Source of the DNA: a virus | Length of the DNA stretch: 33,895 nucleotides | Direction: 5' to 3' (one strand) | IMG/VR virus record: IMGVR_UViG_3300023184_003014 | Coordinates: 1 to 33,895 of that record | Shown here: one piece after another, positions 1 to 8,853 of the stretch | How the letters are laid out: each line of letters begins with the position of its first letter | Position numbering within the stretch: the stretch's first letter is position 1 | Program-made: the position numbers and the translations under genes | The notes under the pieces: model-generated | Database searches by the model: none | What the model was told of the DNA's origin: nothing | Seen by the model: only the letters and a program-made list of their open reading frames with translations

Positions 1-1
1 G

Positions 2-319
2 CTGTGTGAACGATATGCTACTCGTTCAAACTGGCGTGGCTACACCTACAACGAAGAAATGCGTGGACAAGCTCTACTTCAACTTAGTCAAATTGGTCTA
101 CAGTTTGACGAATCTAAATCGCAAAATCCCTTTGCTTACTATACCGCTGCGATTACTAATAGTTTTACACGGATTCTTAATCTTGAAAAGAAAAATCAGA
201 ACATCCGAGATGACATTCTTGAAATGAACGGATTGAACCCGTCATGGACTAGACAGAATTCAGGCAAACTGGGTATGGCTGCTATGAGTGGACCAGTTAC
301 TATTACACACCAAGAATAA
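2..319 (+). CDS. 55: T4 gp55-like late-transcription sigma factor (5' end missing)
   Basis: The reading frame is open from the left edge, so only the last 105 residues are present. They contain a sigma region-2-like stretch: an aromatic/Asn-rich segment, then a NPFAYYTAAITNSFTRIL motif followed by LEKKNQN, which is the hallmark of T4-type gp55 (compare NAFAYFTQIIWNAFLRRI in T4). The C-terminus has the Asn-Pro-Ser plus basic tail seen in aquatic gp55 homologues. In T4, gp55 binds host RNA polymerase core and, with gp33 and the gp45 clamp, recognises TATAAATA-type late promoters; octamers of that type occur before late genes in this window. Position next to gp47/gp46 matches the T4 order 55-47-46, except for the intervening radical SAM gene. 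The shorter open frame starting at base 6 is a shadow. The true start lies outside the window. Confidence 0.8.
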   Translation: MCERYATRSNWRGYTYNEEMRGQALLQLSQIGLQFDESKSQNPFAYYTAAITNSFTRILNLEKKNQNIRDDILEMNGLNPSWTRQNSGKLGMAAMSGPVTITHQE

Positions 320-324
320 CCCAC

Positions 325-1851
325 ATGCCAGTCTCAGCTGAAACACTTTGTAACAAACTAAGTTTGAAGTTTGAGCTGGTATGTTTTGTAGATCTAGCTG
401 AAATTGCACATCAACACAGTGCGATATTTTCTTTACTGGAACAGCACCACAAAGAACAATACACACCTGACCAACGACTGGTGTTTTATACTTCACACCG
501 GCCTGATCAAAAATTTATCAACCATCTACAACGAGCTGTGAGTAGTGTGGATGTCAGCAATTTTTTTGTTGTGATTTGCACGCCGTACAATATCTCAAAA
601 GAGTTGCAACACGCCAATCAACAGTACGGACACGATAGTACTGCAATTACGTGGATCTCATTTGATTTAGAACCCACTGCTGGGATTGAATCAGAAAATT
701 TTTATCCGGACAATACAACATGCCCGTTGCCATTTACTTCGTTGTTTGTTGGTGTTGGCGGAACCACAAGTCCTTGTTGTAAATTTAAATTTCCAACAGG
801 TAACATCTACAACAACACACTAACCGAGATATTTCAGAATTCTGCTACCCAACAAATCAAAGATCAAATGCAACAAGGCATCAAGCCAGACGGGTGTAGC
901 ACTTGCTGGCATATTGAAAACTCCAAAGGCACCAGTCTACGACAACATGCAATTGACAAGTTTGGTAAACAGTTAGATCGAGGATGGATAGATGATTTGG
1001 CTATTAGAGATATCACTATAACTCCGTCATCGCTGTGTAACTTTAAATGTAGGATTTGTGGCCCTATTGCAAGTTCTCAAATTGCAGTAGAAGAACTACG
1101 CCACGCTGATACTGGATCTACTGCGACAGAACTTAAACAATTTTTAAAATTTGCTCGTAGTGATCTTGATAAGTCCATTCAAAATTCCTTGTTCGAAATA
1201 CAAAACACCCTTGAATATCTGCATGTACTAGGTGGCGAGCCTTTCATGTTACCCGGGCTTGAAGAATTACTAAACAAAATTATAACATCAGGCAATTCAA
1301 AACACATACAATTAGAATTCAATACCAATGGCAGTATTTGGCCAGCAAGCATTGTTAACCTGTTTGATCAATTCCACAAGGTAGAAATACTGGTAAGCAT
1401 TGACAATACCGGCAGCATGTTTGAAATTGAGCGTGGCGGAACGTGGAAAAATGTTGAGCATCATATAAGACAATTTGCTGCCTTGTCCTCACAAAATGTA
1501 TCAACCAAGTTATGCGTCACAGTAAATATACAAAATTTGCTGTATCTTGATAATTTGGTCAAGTTTGCCGACAATGTTGGAATAGATATAGTTTGGGTAT
1601 ATCTTGAAACTCCCAAACATCTATGCATCGATCATGTTACTCAGACTGTTAAAGATCTAGTGTATCAAAAATATCACAACCATCCTAACTCCGAATTAGC
1701 AGGAATATCTGATCGAGTGCAAAATGCCACAGCAATAGACGGATATGAATTTTTACAGTATACTAATGTGATAGACCAACGTCGAGGACAGGAATTTTTC
1801 AAAAGTCATCAAGAGATATATGTAGCCATGGGCGGACAGATTGATCATTGA
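325..1851 (+). CDS. Radical SAM protein with N-terminal SPASM/twitch-like cysteine region
   Basis: This 508-residue protein carries the radical SAM 4Fe-4S motif CNFKCRIC (C238, C242, C245), followed by a GGEPF-type SAM-binding segment and an NTNGS strand typical of the partial TIM barrel. Upstream of it lies a second cysteine-rich region (C133, the C151-C152 pair, C191 and C194, the last two as GCSTCW) resembling SPASM/twitch auxiliary-cluster domains, but placed before the radical SAM core rather than after it. Such proteins are common in aquatic T4-like phages; substrates are unknown. It would reductively cleave SAM to methionine and a 5'-deoxyadenosyl radical. It starts 5 bp after gp55 with no recognisable Shine-Dalgarno sequence, so it is probably co-transcribed. 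It interrupts the T4 gene order between gp55 and gp47, so it looks like inserted cargo. The family call is secure, the reaction is not. Confidence 0.85.
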   Translation: MPVSAETLCNKLSLKFELVCFVDLAEIAHQHSAIFSLLEQHHKEQYTPDQRLVFYTSHRPDQKFINHLQRAVSSVDVSNFFVVICTPYNISKELQHANQQYGHDSTAITWISFDLEPTAGIESENFYPDNTTCPLPFTSLFVGVGGTTSPCCKFKFPTGNIYNNTLTEIFQNSATQQIKDQMQQGIKPDGCSTCWHIENSKGTSLRQHAIDKFGKQLDRGWIDDLAIRDITITPSSLCNFKCRICGPIASSQIAVEELRHADTGSTATELKQFLKFARSDLDKSIQNSLFEIQNTLEYLHVLGGEPFMLPGLEELLNKIITSGNSKHIQLEFNTNGSIWPASIVNLFDQFHKVEILVSIDNTGSMFEIERGGTWKNVEHHIRQFAALSSQNVSTKLCVTVNIQNLLYLDNLVKFADNVGIDIVWVYLETPKHLCIDHVTQTVKDLVYQKYHNHPNSELAGISDRVQNATAIDGYEFLQYTNVIDQRRGQEFFKSHQEIYVAMGGQIDH

Positions 1852-1875
1852 CTTTGATTTGAGTTGTGTTATACT
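1848..1875 (+). promoter_or_regulatory. Candidate sigma70-type (early) promoter for gp47/gp46
   Basis: TTGACT (1848-1853) and TATACT (1870-1875) are separated by 16 bp. The -35 box overlaps the stop codon of the radical SAM gene. Transcription would start about seven bases after the -10 box, at or next to the ATG at 1882, giving little or no leader. Seen directly: the two hexamers and spacing. Promoter function is inferred. Confidence 0.45.
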
Positions 1876-1881
1876 ACTAAG

Positions 1882-2898
1882 ATGACTAATCTATTCCGTA
1901 AAGCCGCAATCTTCACTGACATCCACTTTGGACTCAAAAGCAATTCAACCCTGCACAATGAAGATTGTTTGGCTTTTGTAAAATGGGCCACTGCCAAAGC
2001 TAAAGAGGAAGGCTGCGAAACTGCTATGTTCCTAGGCGACTGGCACAACAATCGAGCCAGTCTAAACATTGTTACACTTAACTACAGCCTTCGATCACTG
2101 GAGCACTTGAATGCTAATTTTGACCGTGTGTATTTTATACCTGGGAATCACGACCTTTATTATCGCGATAAACGTGATATACAAAGTGTCGAGTGGGCAA
2201 GACATCTACCCAATGTCACTATATGCAACGATTGGTTTCATAGTGGTGATGTTGTTATTGCCCCTTGGCTCTGCGGAGACGATCATAAACGTATTCCAAA
2301 ACTAACCGGCAAGTACATGTTTGGGCACTTTGAACTACCTGGTTATCTAATGAATGCCATGGTAGAGATGCCGGATCATGGCGAAGTGCGCAGAGAAGAC
2401 TTTGAGAATTTTGAACATGTATTCACCGGACACTTCCACAAACGACAGACTAAGAAAAATATTACCTATATCGGTAATGCGTTCCCTCACAATTATGCAG
2501 ATGCTGGTGACGACGAACGAGGACTTACTATACTGGAATGGGGAGCAGCGCCTGCGTTTCATGCTTGGCCTGATCAACCGACGTATAGAGTATACGGACT
2601 TGCAAACCTTATTGATAACGCTCCGGCTCTTCTTAAGCCCAAGATGCATGTGCGTGTTGGACTAGACATTGAGATTTCATACGAAGAAGCCAATTTTATC
2701 AAAGAAACTTTTGTGAAAGACTACAACTTGCGTGAGATGAGTTTGATACCAAACAAAAACTCAGATGTAGACACAGACATGGCGCCTGGCGAAATTAAAT
2801 TTGAGAGTGTGGATCAGATTGTGACAGACCAGCTCACTAACATTGAGTCAGAATTTTACGACAACCGACTACTGCTGAAGATTTATCAAAACTTATGA
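1882..2898 (+). CDS. 47: T4 gp47-like recombination exonuclease subunit (SbcD/Mre11 type)
   Basis: This is a 338-residue metallophosphoesterase. Its motifs occur in the family order: DIH (D13, H15), GDWH, GNHD and GHFH, which together bind two catalytic metals. T4 gp47 (339 aa) has the same length and pairs with gp46 to form the Mre11/Rad50-like nuclease that resects double-strand ends for recombination-dependent replication and degrades host DNA. The overlapping downstream gp46 gene (ATGA junction at 2895-2898) supports a translationally coupled pair. I chose ATG 1882 rather than an in-frame ATG at 1864 because it gives the family-typical N-terminus and follows a candidate promoter. The 30 bp upstream contain no clear Shine-Dalgarno sequence. 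Confidence 0.93.
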   Translation: MTNLFRKAAIFTDIHFGLKSNSTLHNEDCLAFVKWATAKAKEEGCETAMFLGDWHNNRASLNIVTLNYSLRSLEHLNANFDRVYFIPGNHDLYYRDKRDIQSVEWARHLPNVTICNDWFHSGDVVIAPWLCGDDHKRIPKLTGKYMFGHFELPGYLMNAMVEMPDHGEVRREDFENFEHVFTGHFHKRQTKKNITYIGNAFPHNYADAGDDERGLTILEWGAAPAFHAWPDQPTYRVYGLANLIDNAPALLKPKMHVRVGLDIEISYEEANFIKETFVKDYNLREMSLIPNKNSDVDTDMAPGEIKFESVDQIVTDQLTNIESEFYDNRLLLKIYQNL

Positions 2899-4976
2899 TC
2901 CGAATACGCGACCTTACTGTTAAAAACTTTATGAGTGTGGGTGCTGCCACACAGGCTATCAATTTTGATCGCAATGACCTTACGCTTGTGTTAGGTGAAA
3001 ACTTAGACCTAGGAGGCGATGGATCACGCAACGGCACAGGCAAGACCACAATCATCAATGCCTTGAGCTATGCCTTGTATGGCCAGGCTCTATCAAACAT
3101 CCGCAAAGACAACTTAGTAAACAAAACCAATGCCAAACACATGTTGGTCAGTCTAGACTTTCACATCAACGGCACAGATTACAAGATTGAGCGTGGGCGC
3201 AAACCAAACGTGCTTAAATTTTATGTCAACAACGAACACAAAGCCGCAGAAGACGAAGCACAAGGGGATTCGAGAGAGACACAAGACGCCATAGAGCGTG
3301 TTATTGGTATGAGTCATGACATGTTCAAACATGTGCTGGCGCTAAACACATACACAGAACCGTTCCTAAGTTTAAAAGCCAATGACCAACGCACAATCAT
3401 CGAGCAGTTGTTGGGTATTACCTTGCTCAGTGAACGTGCTGACCGCATCAAAGAACTCAACCGTCAGACCAAAGATGCTATCCAGTCTGAAGAGTTTAGA
3501 ATTCGTGCTGTACAAGAAGCCAACAAGCGCATTGAAGAACAAATCGAAAGTTTAAAGCGTAGACAAGTGCTTTGGCAAAAGAAGTACGACAGTGACTTGG
3601 CTTATCTAGTTGGGCAGTATGACGATCTAGCCAAGATTGATATAGAAGTAGAACTGTTGGCTCACAAAGATCTAGCCGTGTGGTCTGCAAGAAAACAACA
3701 ACAAGATGCGTATACTGCTCTTGTTGGTCGACAAACTGCTTGGAAACAAAAACAACACAAAGACATTGGTGAGTTAGAATCAACCTACAACAAACTCAGT
3801 CACATTGATATCACAGCAGAACTACAAGCACATACCAACTTGGCTGCTTACATCCAAAAAGCCAAAGACATTGCAGACTTAGAAAAATACATTGCTCGTT
3901 GTGTGGCAGACGAGGCCAAAGAACAAAAGGTCATCGACAAACTCAAAGCCGAAATTGAAGAGTTAAAAAATCACAAGTGCTATGCTTGCGGGCAAGACTT
4001 CCATGATACCAATCACGAAACAGTATTGGCTGCCAAAGAAAAAGCCTTGCAAGAAGCGGCGCTACAAGCATTGTCTATCAATACTCAGTGGATGGAAAAT
4101 ACAGATGCGTTAACCGCATTAGGCAAGTTGGGCACCAAACCCACAACACACTATGCAACAGAAACAGAAGCTATTCGACATTCTAGTGAGTTGGAAAACA
4201 TTCAACACAAGATTGATGCCAAACGTGCAGAAACAGATCCCTATGCTGAACAGTTGGCAGAACACACACCTGTAGAAGTTGGCGCACAGCCTGTCACACA
4301 TTATGATACTGAAACACAGGCAATTGATCATCGCAGTCGCATGAACACATTGCTAACACAGATCAATAGCAAAGCACAAGAGACTGATCCTTATTCAGAA
4401 CAAATTACCGAAATGCAACAACAGGCATTGCAGATAGTAAGTTATGATGCACTAAACGAACTTACTAGAGTGCAAGATCATCAGGACTTCTTGCTCAAGC
4501 TTCTAACCTCAAAAGATTCGTTTGTGCGCAAGAAGATCATTGACCAGAACTTGAGTTATCTCAACAGTCGCCTCACACACTATTTGGATAGAATTGGGTT
4601 ACCACACACAGTGAAGTTTATGAATGACTTGAGTGTGAGTATTGAAGAACTGGGTCGTGAACTAGACTTTGACAACTTGAGTCGTGGCGAACGCAATCGA
4701 CTCATCCTAAGCATGAGCTGGGCATTCCGTGATGTTTGGGAAAGTTTGTACTCACCCATCAACTTGTTGTTTATTGATGAGATGATTGACAACGGCCTGG
4801 ACACACAAGGTGTAGAGAATGCACTAGGCTTGCTAAAGAAGATGAGTCGCGAACGTCACAAGTCAATCTGGCTAGTGAGTCACAGAGATGAACTCACCAG
4901 CAGGGTAGAGAACATTCTCAAGGTCATCAAAGAAAACGGCTTCACCAGTTACAACACGGATGTAGACTTAGCATGA
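2895..4976 (+). CDS. 46: T4 gp46-like recombination ATPase subunit (SbcC/Rad50 type)
   Basis: This 693-residue SMC-like ATPase has a Walker A motif NGTGKTT (K50) near the N-terminus. Long Glu/Lys/Gln-rich coiled-coil arms follow on each side of a zinc hook CYAC (C362, C365). The C-terminal ATPase half carries the ABC signature LSRGER (596-599 region), Walker B LLFIDE (D628, E629) and a switch histidine in SHRDE. T4 gp46 is 560 aa, so the coils are longer here. With gp47 it forms the phage's end-processing nuclease. The internal segments near residues 410-450 and 475-515 share a THY-x-TET-x-AI-x-H pattern, suggesting a duplication within the coil. The start overlaps the gp47 stop by four bases; its own stop overlaps the next ATG by four bases. 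Confidence 0.95.
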   Translation: MIRIRDLTVKNFMSVGAATQAINFDRNDLTLVLGENLDLGGDGSRNGTGKTTIINALSYALYGQALSNIRKDNLVNKTNAKHMLVSLDFHINGTDYKIERGRKPNVLKFYVNNEHKAAEDEAQGDSRETQDAIERVIGMSHDMFKHVLALNTYTEPFLSLKANDQRTIIEQLLGITLLSERADRIKELNRQTKDAIQSEEFRIRAVQEANKRIEEQIESLKRRQVLWQKKYDSDLAYLVGQYDDLAKIDIEVELLAHKDLAVWSARKQQQDAYTALVGRQTAWKQKQHKDIGELESTYNKLSHIDITAELQAHTNLAAYIQKAKDIADLEKYIARCVADEAKEQKVIDKLKAEIEELKNHKCYACGQDFHDTNHETVLAAKEKALQEAALQALSINTQWMENTDALTALGKLGTKPTTHYATETEAIRHSSELENIQHKIDAKRAETDPYAEQLAEHTPVEVGAQPVTHYDTETQAIDHRSRMNTLLTQINSKAQETDPYSEQITEMQQQALQIVSYDALNELTRVQDHQDFLLKLLTSKDSFVRKKIIDQNLSYLNSRLTHYLDRIGLPHTVKFMNDLSVSIEELGRELDFDNLSRGERNRLILSMSWAFRDVWESLYSPINLLFIDEMIDNGLDTQGVENALGLLKKMSRERHKSIWLVSHRDELTSRVENILKVIKENGFTSYNTDVDLA

Positions 4977-5440
4977 GCTATTTTTCTCAACTTGATTTAT
5001 ACAATGGCAATATGTTTATGCAAGATCATGAATTGATCTCTTTTGCTGAGCAGTACGAGGTCAATGGAATCAACTACATAGGAGATACTCAGTATCTTGA
5101 ATCTGTAGTGGGACGCCATGCGTTGTCCCAATACAAAATGTGTGTATTTGTAGTAAATTCCTTATTTGACTTTGATCAAGTTATTGCTACGTGTAACCAC
5201 GAGATTACTAATCTACCGGCAAACGGATTTTTGTACCTGGCCCTTAATAAATTTCTTGCTATACCTAAATCTCAAGACCAACTGCCTGACAGTTATGATT
5301 CTGCTATATTTCAAGTGATTACCAATGGAGTCAATGCATCACTATTTAGATATTACAATGGGTGCATTGACGGCGGGCAACGTTTTAACTGGGTTCATCC
5401 TATTACTAGATTTATTTTTATTAATGAAAATATTAACTAA
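4973..5440 (+). CDS. Hypothetical protein (155 aa)
   Basis: I do not recognise this protein. It is 155 residues, without a signal peptide, clear membrane segment or cysteine motif. It is rich in aromatic residues and Asn, with alternating hydrophobic stretches (for example YKMCVFVVNSLFDF and GFLYLALNKFLAI) that suggest an alpha/beta fold. Its ATG overlaps the gp46 stop in an ATGA junction, and its 3' end overlaps the next gene by 17 bp, so it is translated as part of the same polycistron. That coupling and a coding-like composition support a real gene. No function is assigned. Confidence 0.6.
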   Translation: MSYFSQLDLYNGNMFMQDHELISFAEQYEVNGINYIGDTQYLESVVGRHALSQYKMCVFVVNSLFDFDQVIATCNHEITNLPANGFLYLALNKFLAIPKSQDQLPDSYDSAIFQVITNGVNASLFRYYNGCIDGGQRFNWVHPITRFIFINENIN

Positions 5441-5933
5441 AATTCCAAATACTGTAAGTCAAGATTATGCAACTGAACAGTTCAATATGTGCCTGTACCC
5501 GTTGCCAGGCAACGTATTAAGCGAAGTAACTCGTAATCTGTTGCCAGGTCTGACAGTATGTTTATTCAGCGGAGGACACCGGCTGCCTTTTGTATCTAAA
5601 TACATAGAACCAAAGATGTTTTCTCACACTAAGGTTACGTGGCAACCACAAACAATATTTGTGGACCCATCAAACACAGATTTGTTATTTTATTCTTTGA
5701 AGAAAATAGCTGCTACTAACATACTAATTTTAAATACAAACATATTCATTCAATACAGGGCCTGGCAACAGATTTCTAAGGACCTTGACGTTTATAAAAA
5801 ATATACCAGTAGAGTGATTGCAAGTTTACCTATTGAGCGATTTGATTTTAATCGCTTAAAATATACTGCCCAAGACATTACTGCGCTGCTCGGAGGTGTT
5901 TTAATTGATAACACTGTAATAATATGCCGATAA
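5424..5933 (+). CDS. Hypothetical protein (169 aa)
   Basis: I do not recognise this protein. The frame is open from 5325, but the first 33 codons overlap the preceding gene and encode an implausible mixture of His/Met and Leu-rich sequence that reads like a false membrane segment. ATG 5424 is preferred because it limits the overlap to 17 bp. The predicted product has hydrophobic beta-strand-like stretches (residues about 28-36, 80-90 and the C-terminal VLIDNTVIICR) and no recognised catalytic motif. It overlaps the following gene by 10 bp. It sits in a run of tightly overlapping genes behind gp46, so co-translation is likely. There is no Shine-Dalgarno sequence in the AT-rich bases before the start. 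Confidence 0.55.
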   Translation: MKILTKIPNTVSQDYATEQFNMCLYPLPGNVLSEVTRNLLPGLTVCLFSGGHRLPFVSKYIEPKMFSHTKVTWQPQTIFVDPSNTDLLFYSLKKIAATNILILNTNIFIQYRAWQQISKDLDVYKKYTSRVIASLPIERFDFNRLKYTAQDITALLGGVLIDNTVIICR

Positions 5934-6682
5934 CAATATTAAGATGGAAATCAGGAGCAGGTGGCGATACTGTGTTAAAAATGTTGTTGGAATCTAACAA
6001 TGTTTACAGTCAAAATCAGTACCTATTGGCCGGCAAGGAGCAAACATTGATTGATTACGAATATGTAAAAAAATTCAAATACGATCAAATTGCAAAGATG
6101 TCACTTATTAATTACAATTTGGTGGATCCAATATTATTGCATCAGCAATTTTTAGAGTTAGAACGCGATGATCCCTCCAAGCATTGGATCTTAAAGAGTC
6201 ATTGTTACATTGAGTTCAGTTACCCTGTTATTGATATTGTAGTTGGTGATGAGTTGGCACCTTTTGTAATCAAGGCAACATTGGCCAAAAACAGTAGGAA
6301 AAAAAATTTAGTACCAGACTATCATCCAAGCGTGTCTGAATTTGATAACCTAGATGATCTTTATAAATTTGACTGTTACAACTATAGTTATGATTTGTTA
6401 AAAAATCAACATGAAGTCAAGACACCATTGTTACTAGAACATATATTAGGTGGATGGGAACAACTGGCAAAATCACTACGGACTATAGATTTGAAACTTA
6501 ACAATTCATGCAAAGAATACTATGAGGCGTGGTTATCTGCCAATCAAATGTATCTACCAAGTAAAATATTTAAAGTTATGTTGCAGGCAAAAAATTGGAA
6601 TTACAATCATCCTGATCTTAGCATTGAAGAAAAATATTGTTTTCTAGTGCTAGCCAATAAAGAGTTTAGTATTCTGTCATGA
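5924..6682 (+). CDS. Hypothetical protein with P-loop-like N-terminus (possible sulfotransferase fold)
   Basis: This is a 252-residue protein. Residues 5-20 (LRWKSGAGGDTVLKML) resemble the first strand and phosphate-binding loop of P-loop proteins, in particular the 5'-phosphosulfate loop of PAPS-dependent sulfotransferases; HWILKSH near residue 90 could be a second core strand. The match is weak: no clear 3'-phosphate binding Arg/Ser strand is seen, so a kinase-like or unrelated fold is possible. It overlaps its neighbours by 10 bp upstream and 4 bp downstream (ATGA at 6679), placing it in one translational unit with the radical SAM-SDR gene. A clear sulfotransferase lies 2.2 kb downstream, which makes the suggestion plausible but does not prove it. 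Confidence 0.5.
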   Translation: MPITILRWKSGAGGDTVLKMLLESNNVYSQNQYLLAGKEQTLIDYEYVKKFKYDQIAKMSLINYNLVDPILLHQQFLELERDDPSKHWILKSHCYIEFSYPVIDIVVGDELAPFVIKATLAKNSRKKNLVPDYHPSVSEFDNLDDLYKFDCYNYSYDLLKNQHEVKTPLLLEHILGGWEQLAKSLRTIDLKLNNSCKEYYEAWLSANQMYLPSKIFKVMLQAKNWNYNHPDLSIEEKYCFLVLANKEFSILS

Positions 6683-8391
6683 AATATTTTAATTATAATA
6701 ATATAGATGAATACCAACTAGAGATTACAACCTATTGTAATGCTGCGTGTCCTCAATGCCCACGCAATAACAACGGTGCCGGGGTTAATCCATATCTCAA
6801 ACTTGAGCATCTATCCAGACACGTGATTGACACTGCGTTTACCAAAGAACTGTGCAATCGACTGCGCCAAGTATTCTTCTGTGGCAGTTACGGCGACCCA
6901 ATCATGCATCCAGACTTCTTGGATATATTGCGTGACTTTAGACAGAAATGCCCCACACTTTGGTTGTACATACACACCAATGGCGGAGCACATGATATAG
7001 AATACTGGACTGAACTGGCAGAGATCATCGGTGGCTACGGACAAGTTGATTTTAACATCGACGGACTTGAAGATACCAATTACTTGTACAGACGCAATAC
7101 AGATTTTAACAAGATTATTAATAATGCCACTGCATATATCAAGGCCGGCGGCCGTGCAGTATGGAACTATATCATATTTGAACACAATCAGCATCAAGTT
7201 AATCAGGCACAACAGTTAAGTGTCAGTCTGGGCTTTCAAGATTTTAAACATCGTGCCACAGGTAGATTTTTAAATCACAATACCATGGAAGAATTTTCAC
7301 AGTGGCCTGTTCAGAATCGGCAAGGGCAAACTGAATATGTTATAAAACCCACAGTTCTGCAACAATACAAAAACAAAAGCATCAGCATACTACCAGATTT
7401 GAAAAAGCAATACCCAGACACCACAGAATACTTTGCCAACACAGAAATATGTTGCGACTCACTGAAAGGCAACAAGGTTGCTATCAATGCCAGCGGACTG
7501 GTGCTGCCGTGTAACATGTTAAACCACAACCTAAGTGACGCTAGATTCCGCGATCAATCTGTGCTGCCATGCAGTCATGATCTAAGCACAGTGGATGGCA
7601 AGAATCAAGTTCAAGAATTTGTTGACAGGCATGGTAGAGATAATTTAAACATTCATTACACCTCGCTAAAACAAATATTTAACAATTCGTTTTGGTCGGA
7701 TCTTGTGGCCAGTTGGAAGTATAATACATTTCCTGAACGATTGTTTGAGTGTGCAATGACATGCGGCAAGAAATTTACCAAAGTATGGGACCAAACAAAA
7801 ATGAACAAAACGTTTTTTATCACCGGCGGAAATCGCGGATTAGGATTGCACCTTAAAGAAAAATTTAGTGGCACTAGCATCAGCCGAGCACAAGGCTACG
7901 ACATCACAAAACATGCCAAAGAAATTGCCGAGATAAGTTTAGACTTTGATGTGTTTGTCAACAATGCATTTGACGGGCCTCCACAAGAAGACTGGGCTAA
8001 CTTTGCACAATCCCAAATTTATTTTGCAGTGTATGACGCTTGGAAAGCTGCCGGCAAAACTGGGCATATTTTTAACATTGGATCAACTGGCAGCAAAAAC
8101 ATTGTTGCTCCTGAACCCAGATTTGAAACCTACAGAGTCAGCAAGGCAGCACTAGAACACGCAAGCCGACAAGGCACACAGGCATTCAAACAAAATCTAG
8201 TGCCATTCAAAACAACACTTATAACCCTGGACCGATTGGATACAGAACTCAGTCGTAGTCGTCCAAACTGGACTGGTAATGGCATTAATTTAACCGACAT
8301 TAGCAATTTTATACAATACGCTATCACAGTGAGTCAAAACACAGTGATAGAAGAGGCAACTTTTTACATTAATTTAGATCACAAGGCATAA
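6679..8391 (+). CDS. Radical SAM - short-chain dehydrogenase/reductase fusion
   Basis: This 570-residue protein has two domains. Residues 1 to about 370 are a radical SAM enzyme with CNAACPQC (C20, C24, C27), a conserved GSYGDP segment, an HTNGG strand and a later cysteine-rich segment (CCDS, LPCNM, LPCSH, CAMTC) resembling a SPASM auxiliary-cluster domain. Residues 375-570 are a Rossmann-fold SDR: TGGNRGLG (382-389) binds NAD(P), NNA follows in the central strand, a serine lies in FNIGSTGS, and the catalytic YRVSK is at Y485/K489. The SDR part is about 196 aa, shorter than classical SDRs (about 250). Methionine 375 begins the SDR exactly like a free-standing protein, so the fusion may have arisen by loss of a stop codon between two genes. 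Substrate unknown. No SD is visible before an internal start at 7801. Confidence 0.85.
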   Translation: MKYFNYNNIDEYQLEITTYCNAACPQCPRNNNGAGVNPYLKLEHLSRHVIDTAFTKELCNRLRQVFFCGSYGDPIMHPDFLDILRDFRQKCPTLWLYIHTNGGAHDIEYWTELAEIIGGYGQVDFNIDGLEDTNYLYRRNTDFNKIINNATAYIKAGGRAVWNYIIFEHNQHQVNQAQQLSVSLGFQDFKHRATGRFLNHNTMEEFSQWPVQNRQGQTEYVIKPTVLQQYKNKSISILPDLKKQYPDTTEYFANTEICCDSLKGNKVAINASGLVLPCNMLNHNLSDARFRDQSVLPCSHDLSTVDGKNQVQEFVDRHGRDNLNIHYTSLKQIFNNSFWSDLVASWKYNTFPERLFECAMTCGKKFTKVWDQTKMNKTFFITGGNRGLGLHLKEKFSGTSISRAQGYDITKHAKEIAEISLDFDVFVNNAFDGPPQEDWANFAQSQIYFAVYDAWKAAGKTGHIFNIGSTGSKNIVAPEPRFETYRVSKAALEHASRQGTQAFKQNLVPFKTTLITLDRLDTELSRSRPNWTGNGINLTDISNFIQYAITVSQNTVIEEATFYINLDHKA

Positions 8392-8423
8392 CTATACAGC
8401 AAGGACAAACCCACTAAAAACAC

Positions 8424-8852
8424 ATGACATGGCTTTATCAAGATACCCCAATTGAGACACTGCCCGAAGAATGTGTTGGATTTGTGTACTGCATCACAAA
8501 TAATCTATCTGGACGCAAGTACATAGGCAAAAAACTAGCGAAGTTTAGCAAAACAACATACAAAACAGTCAAACAAAAGAACGGCATAAAGAAGCGGAAG
8601 AAGATACGATCAAAGATTGACTCAGATTGGAGAGAGTACTACGGGTCAAGCCCAGAATTGACCGCAGATGTAATCAAATTAGGCACCGAAAACTTTACCA
8701 GAGAAATACTTTACTATTGTAAATCAAAATCAGAATGTTCGTACATTGAAGCAAGAGAACAATTCACAAGAAAAGTATTAGAATCAACAGATTATTATAA
8801 CGGACACATACAAGTTCGTGTGCATGGCTCACACATCATCAACAAACTTTGA
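8424..8852 (+). CDS. GIY-YIG domain protein (putative endonuclease)
   Basis: This 142-residue protein has a GIY-YIG-type core: GFVYCITN (residues 19-26) and KYIGKK (33-38) supply the two signature strands. A basic Lys/Arg-rich linker follows (about 39-67), then WREYYGSS, a motif seen in a common family of phage GIY-YIG proteins, and a Glu-containing helix near residues 108-115 that may supply the metal ligand. Related proteins in T4-like phages are homing endonucleases or single-domain nucleases; there is no DNA-binding NUMOD-type extension here, so homing is unproven. It starts 32 bp after the radical SAM-SDR gene and ends one base before the sulfotransferase ATG. An AAGGA sequence lies about 18 bp before the start, too far to be a strong ribosome site. 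Confidence 0.75.
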   Translation: MTWLYQDTPIETLPEECVGFVYCITNNLSGRKYIGKKLAKFSKTTYKTVKQKNGIKKRKKIRSKIDSDWREYYGSSPELTADVIKLGTENFTREILYYCKSKSECSYIEAREQFTRKVLESTDYYNGHIQVRVHGSHIINKL

Positions 8853-8853
8853 T

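Noticed and set aside
5325-5423. Upstream start of the 169-aa hypothetical, giving a false membrane segment
   Set aside because: This region overlaps the previous gene by over 100 bp and the extra residues look like translation in the wrong frame. ATG 5424 fits better.
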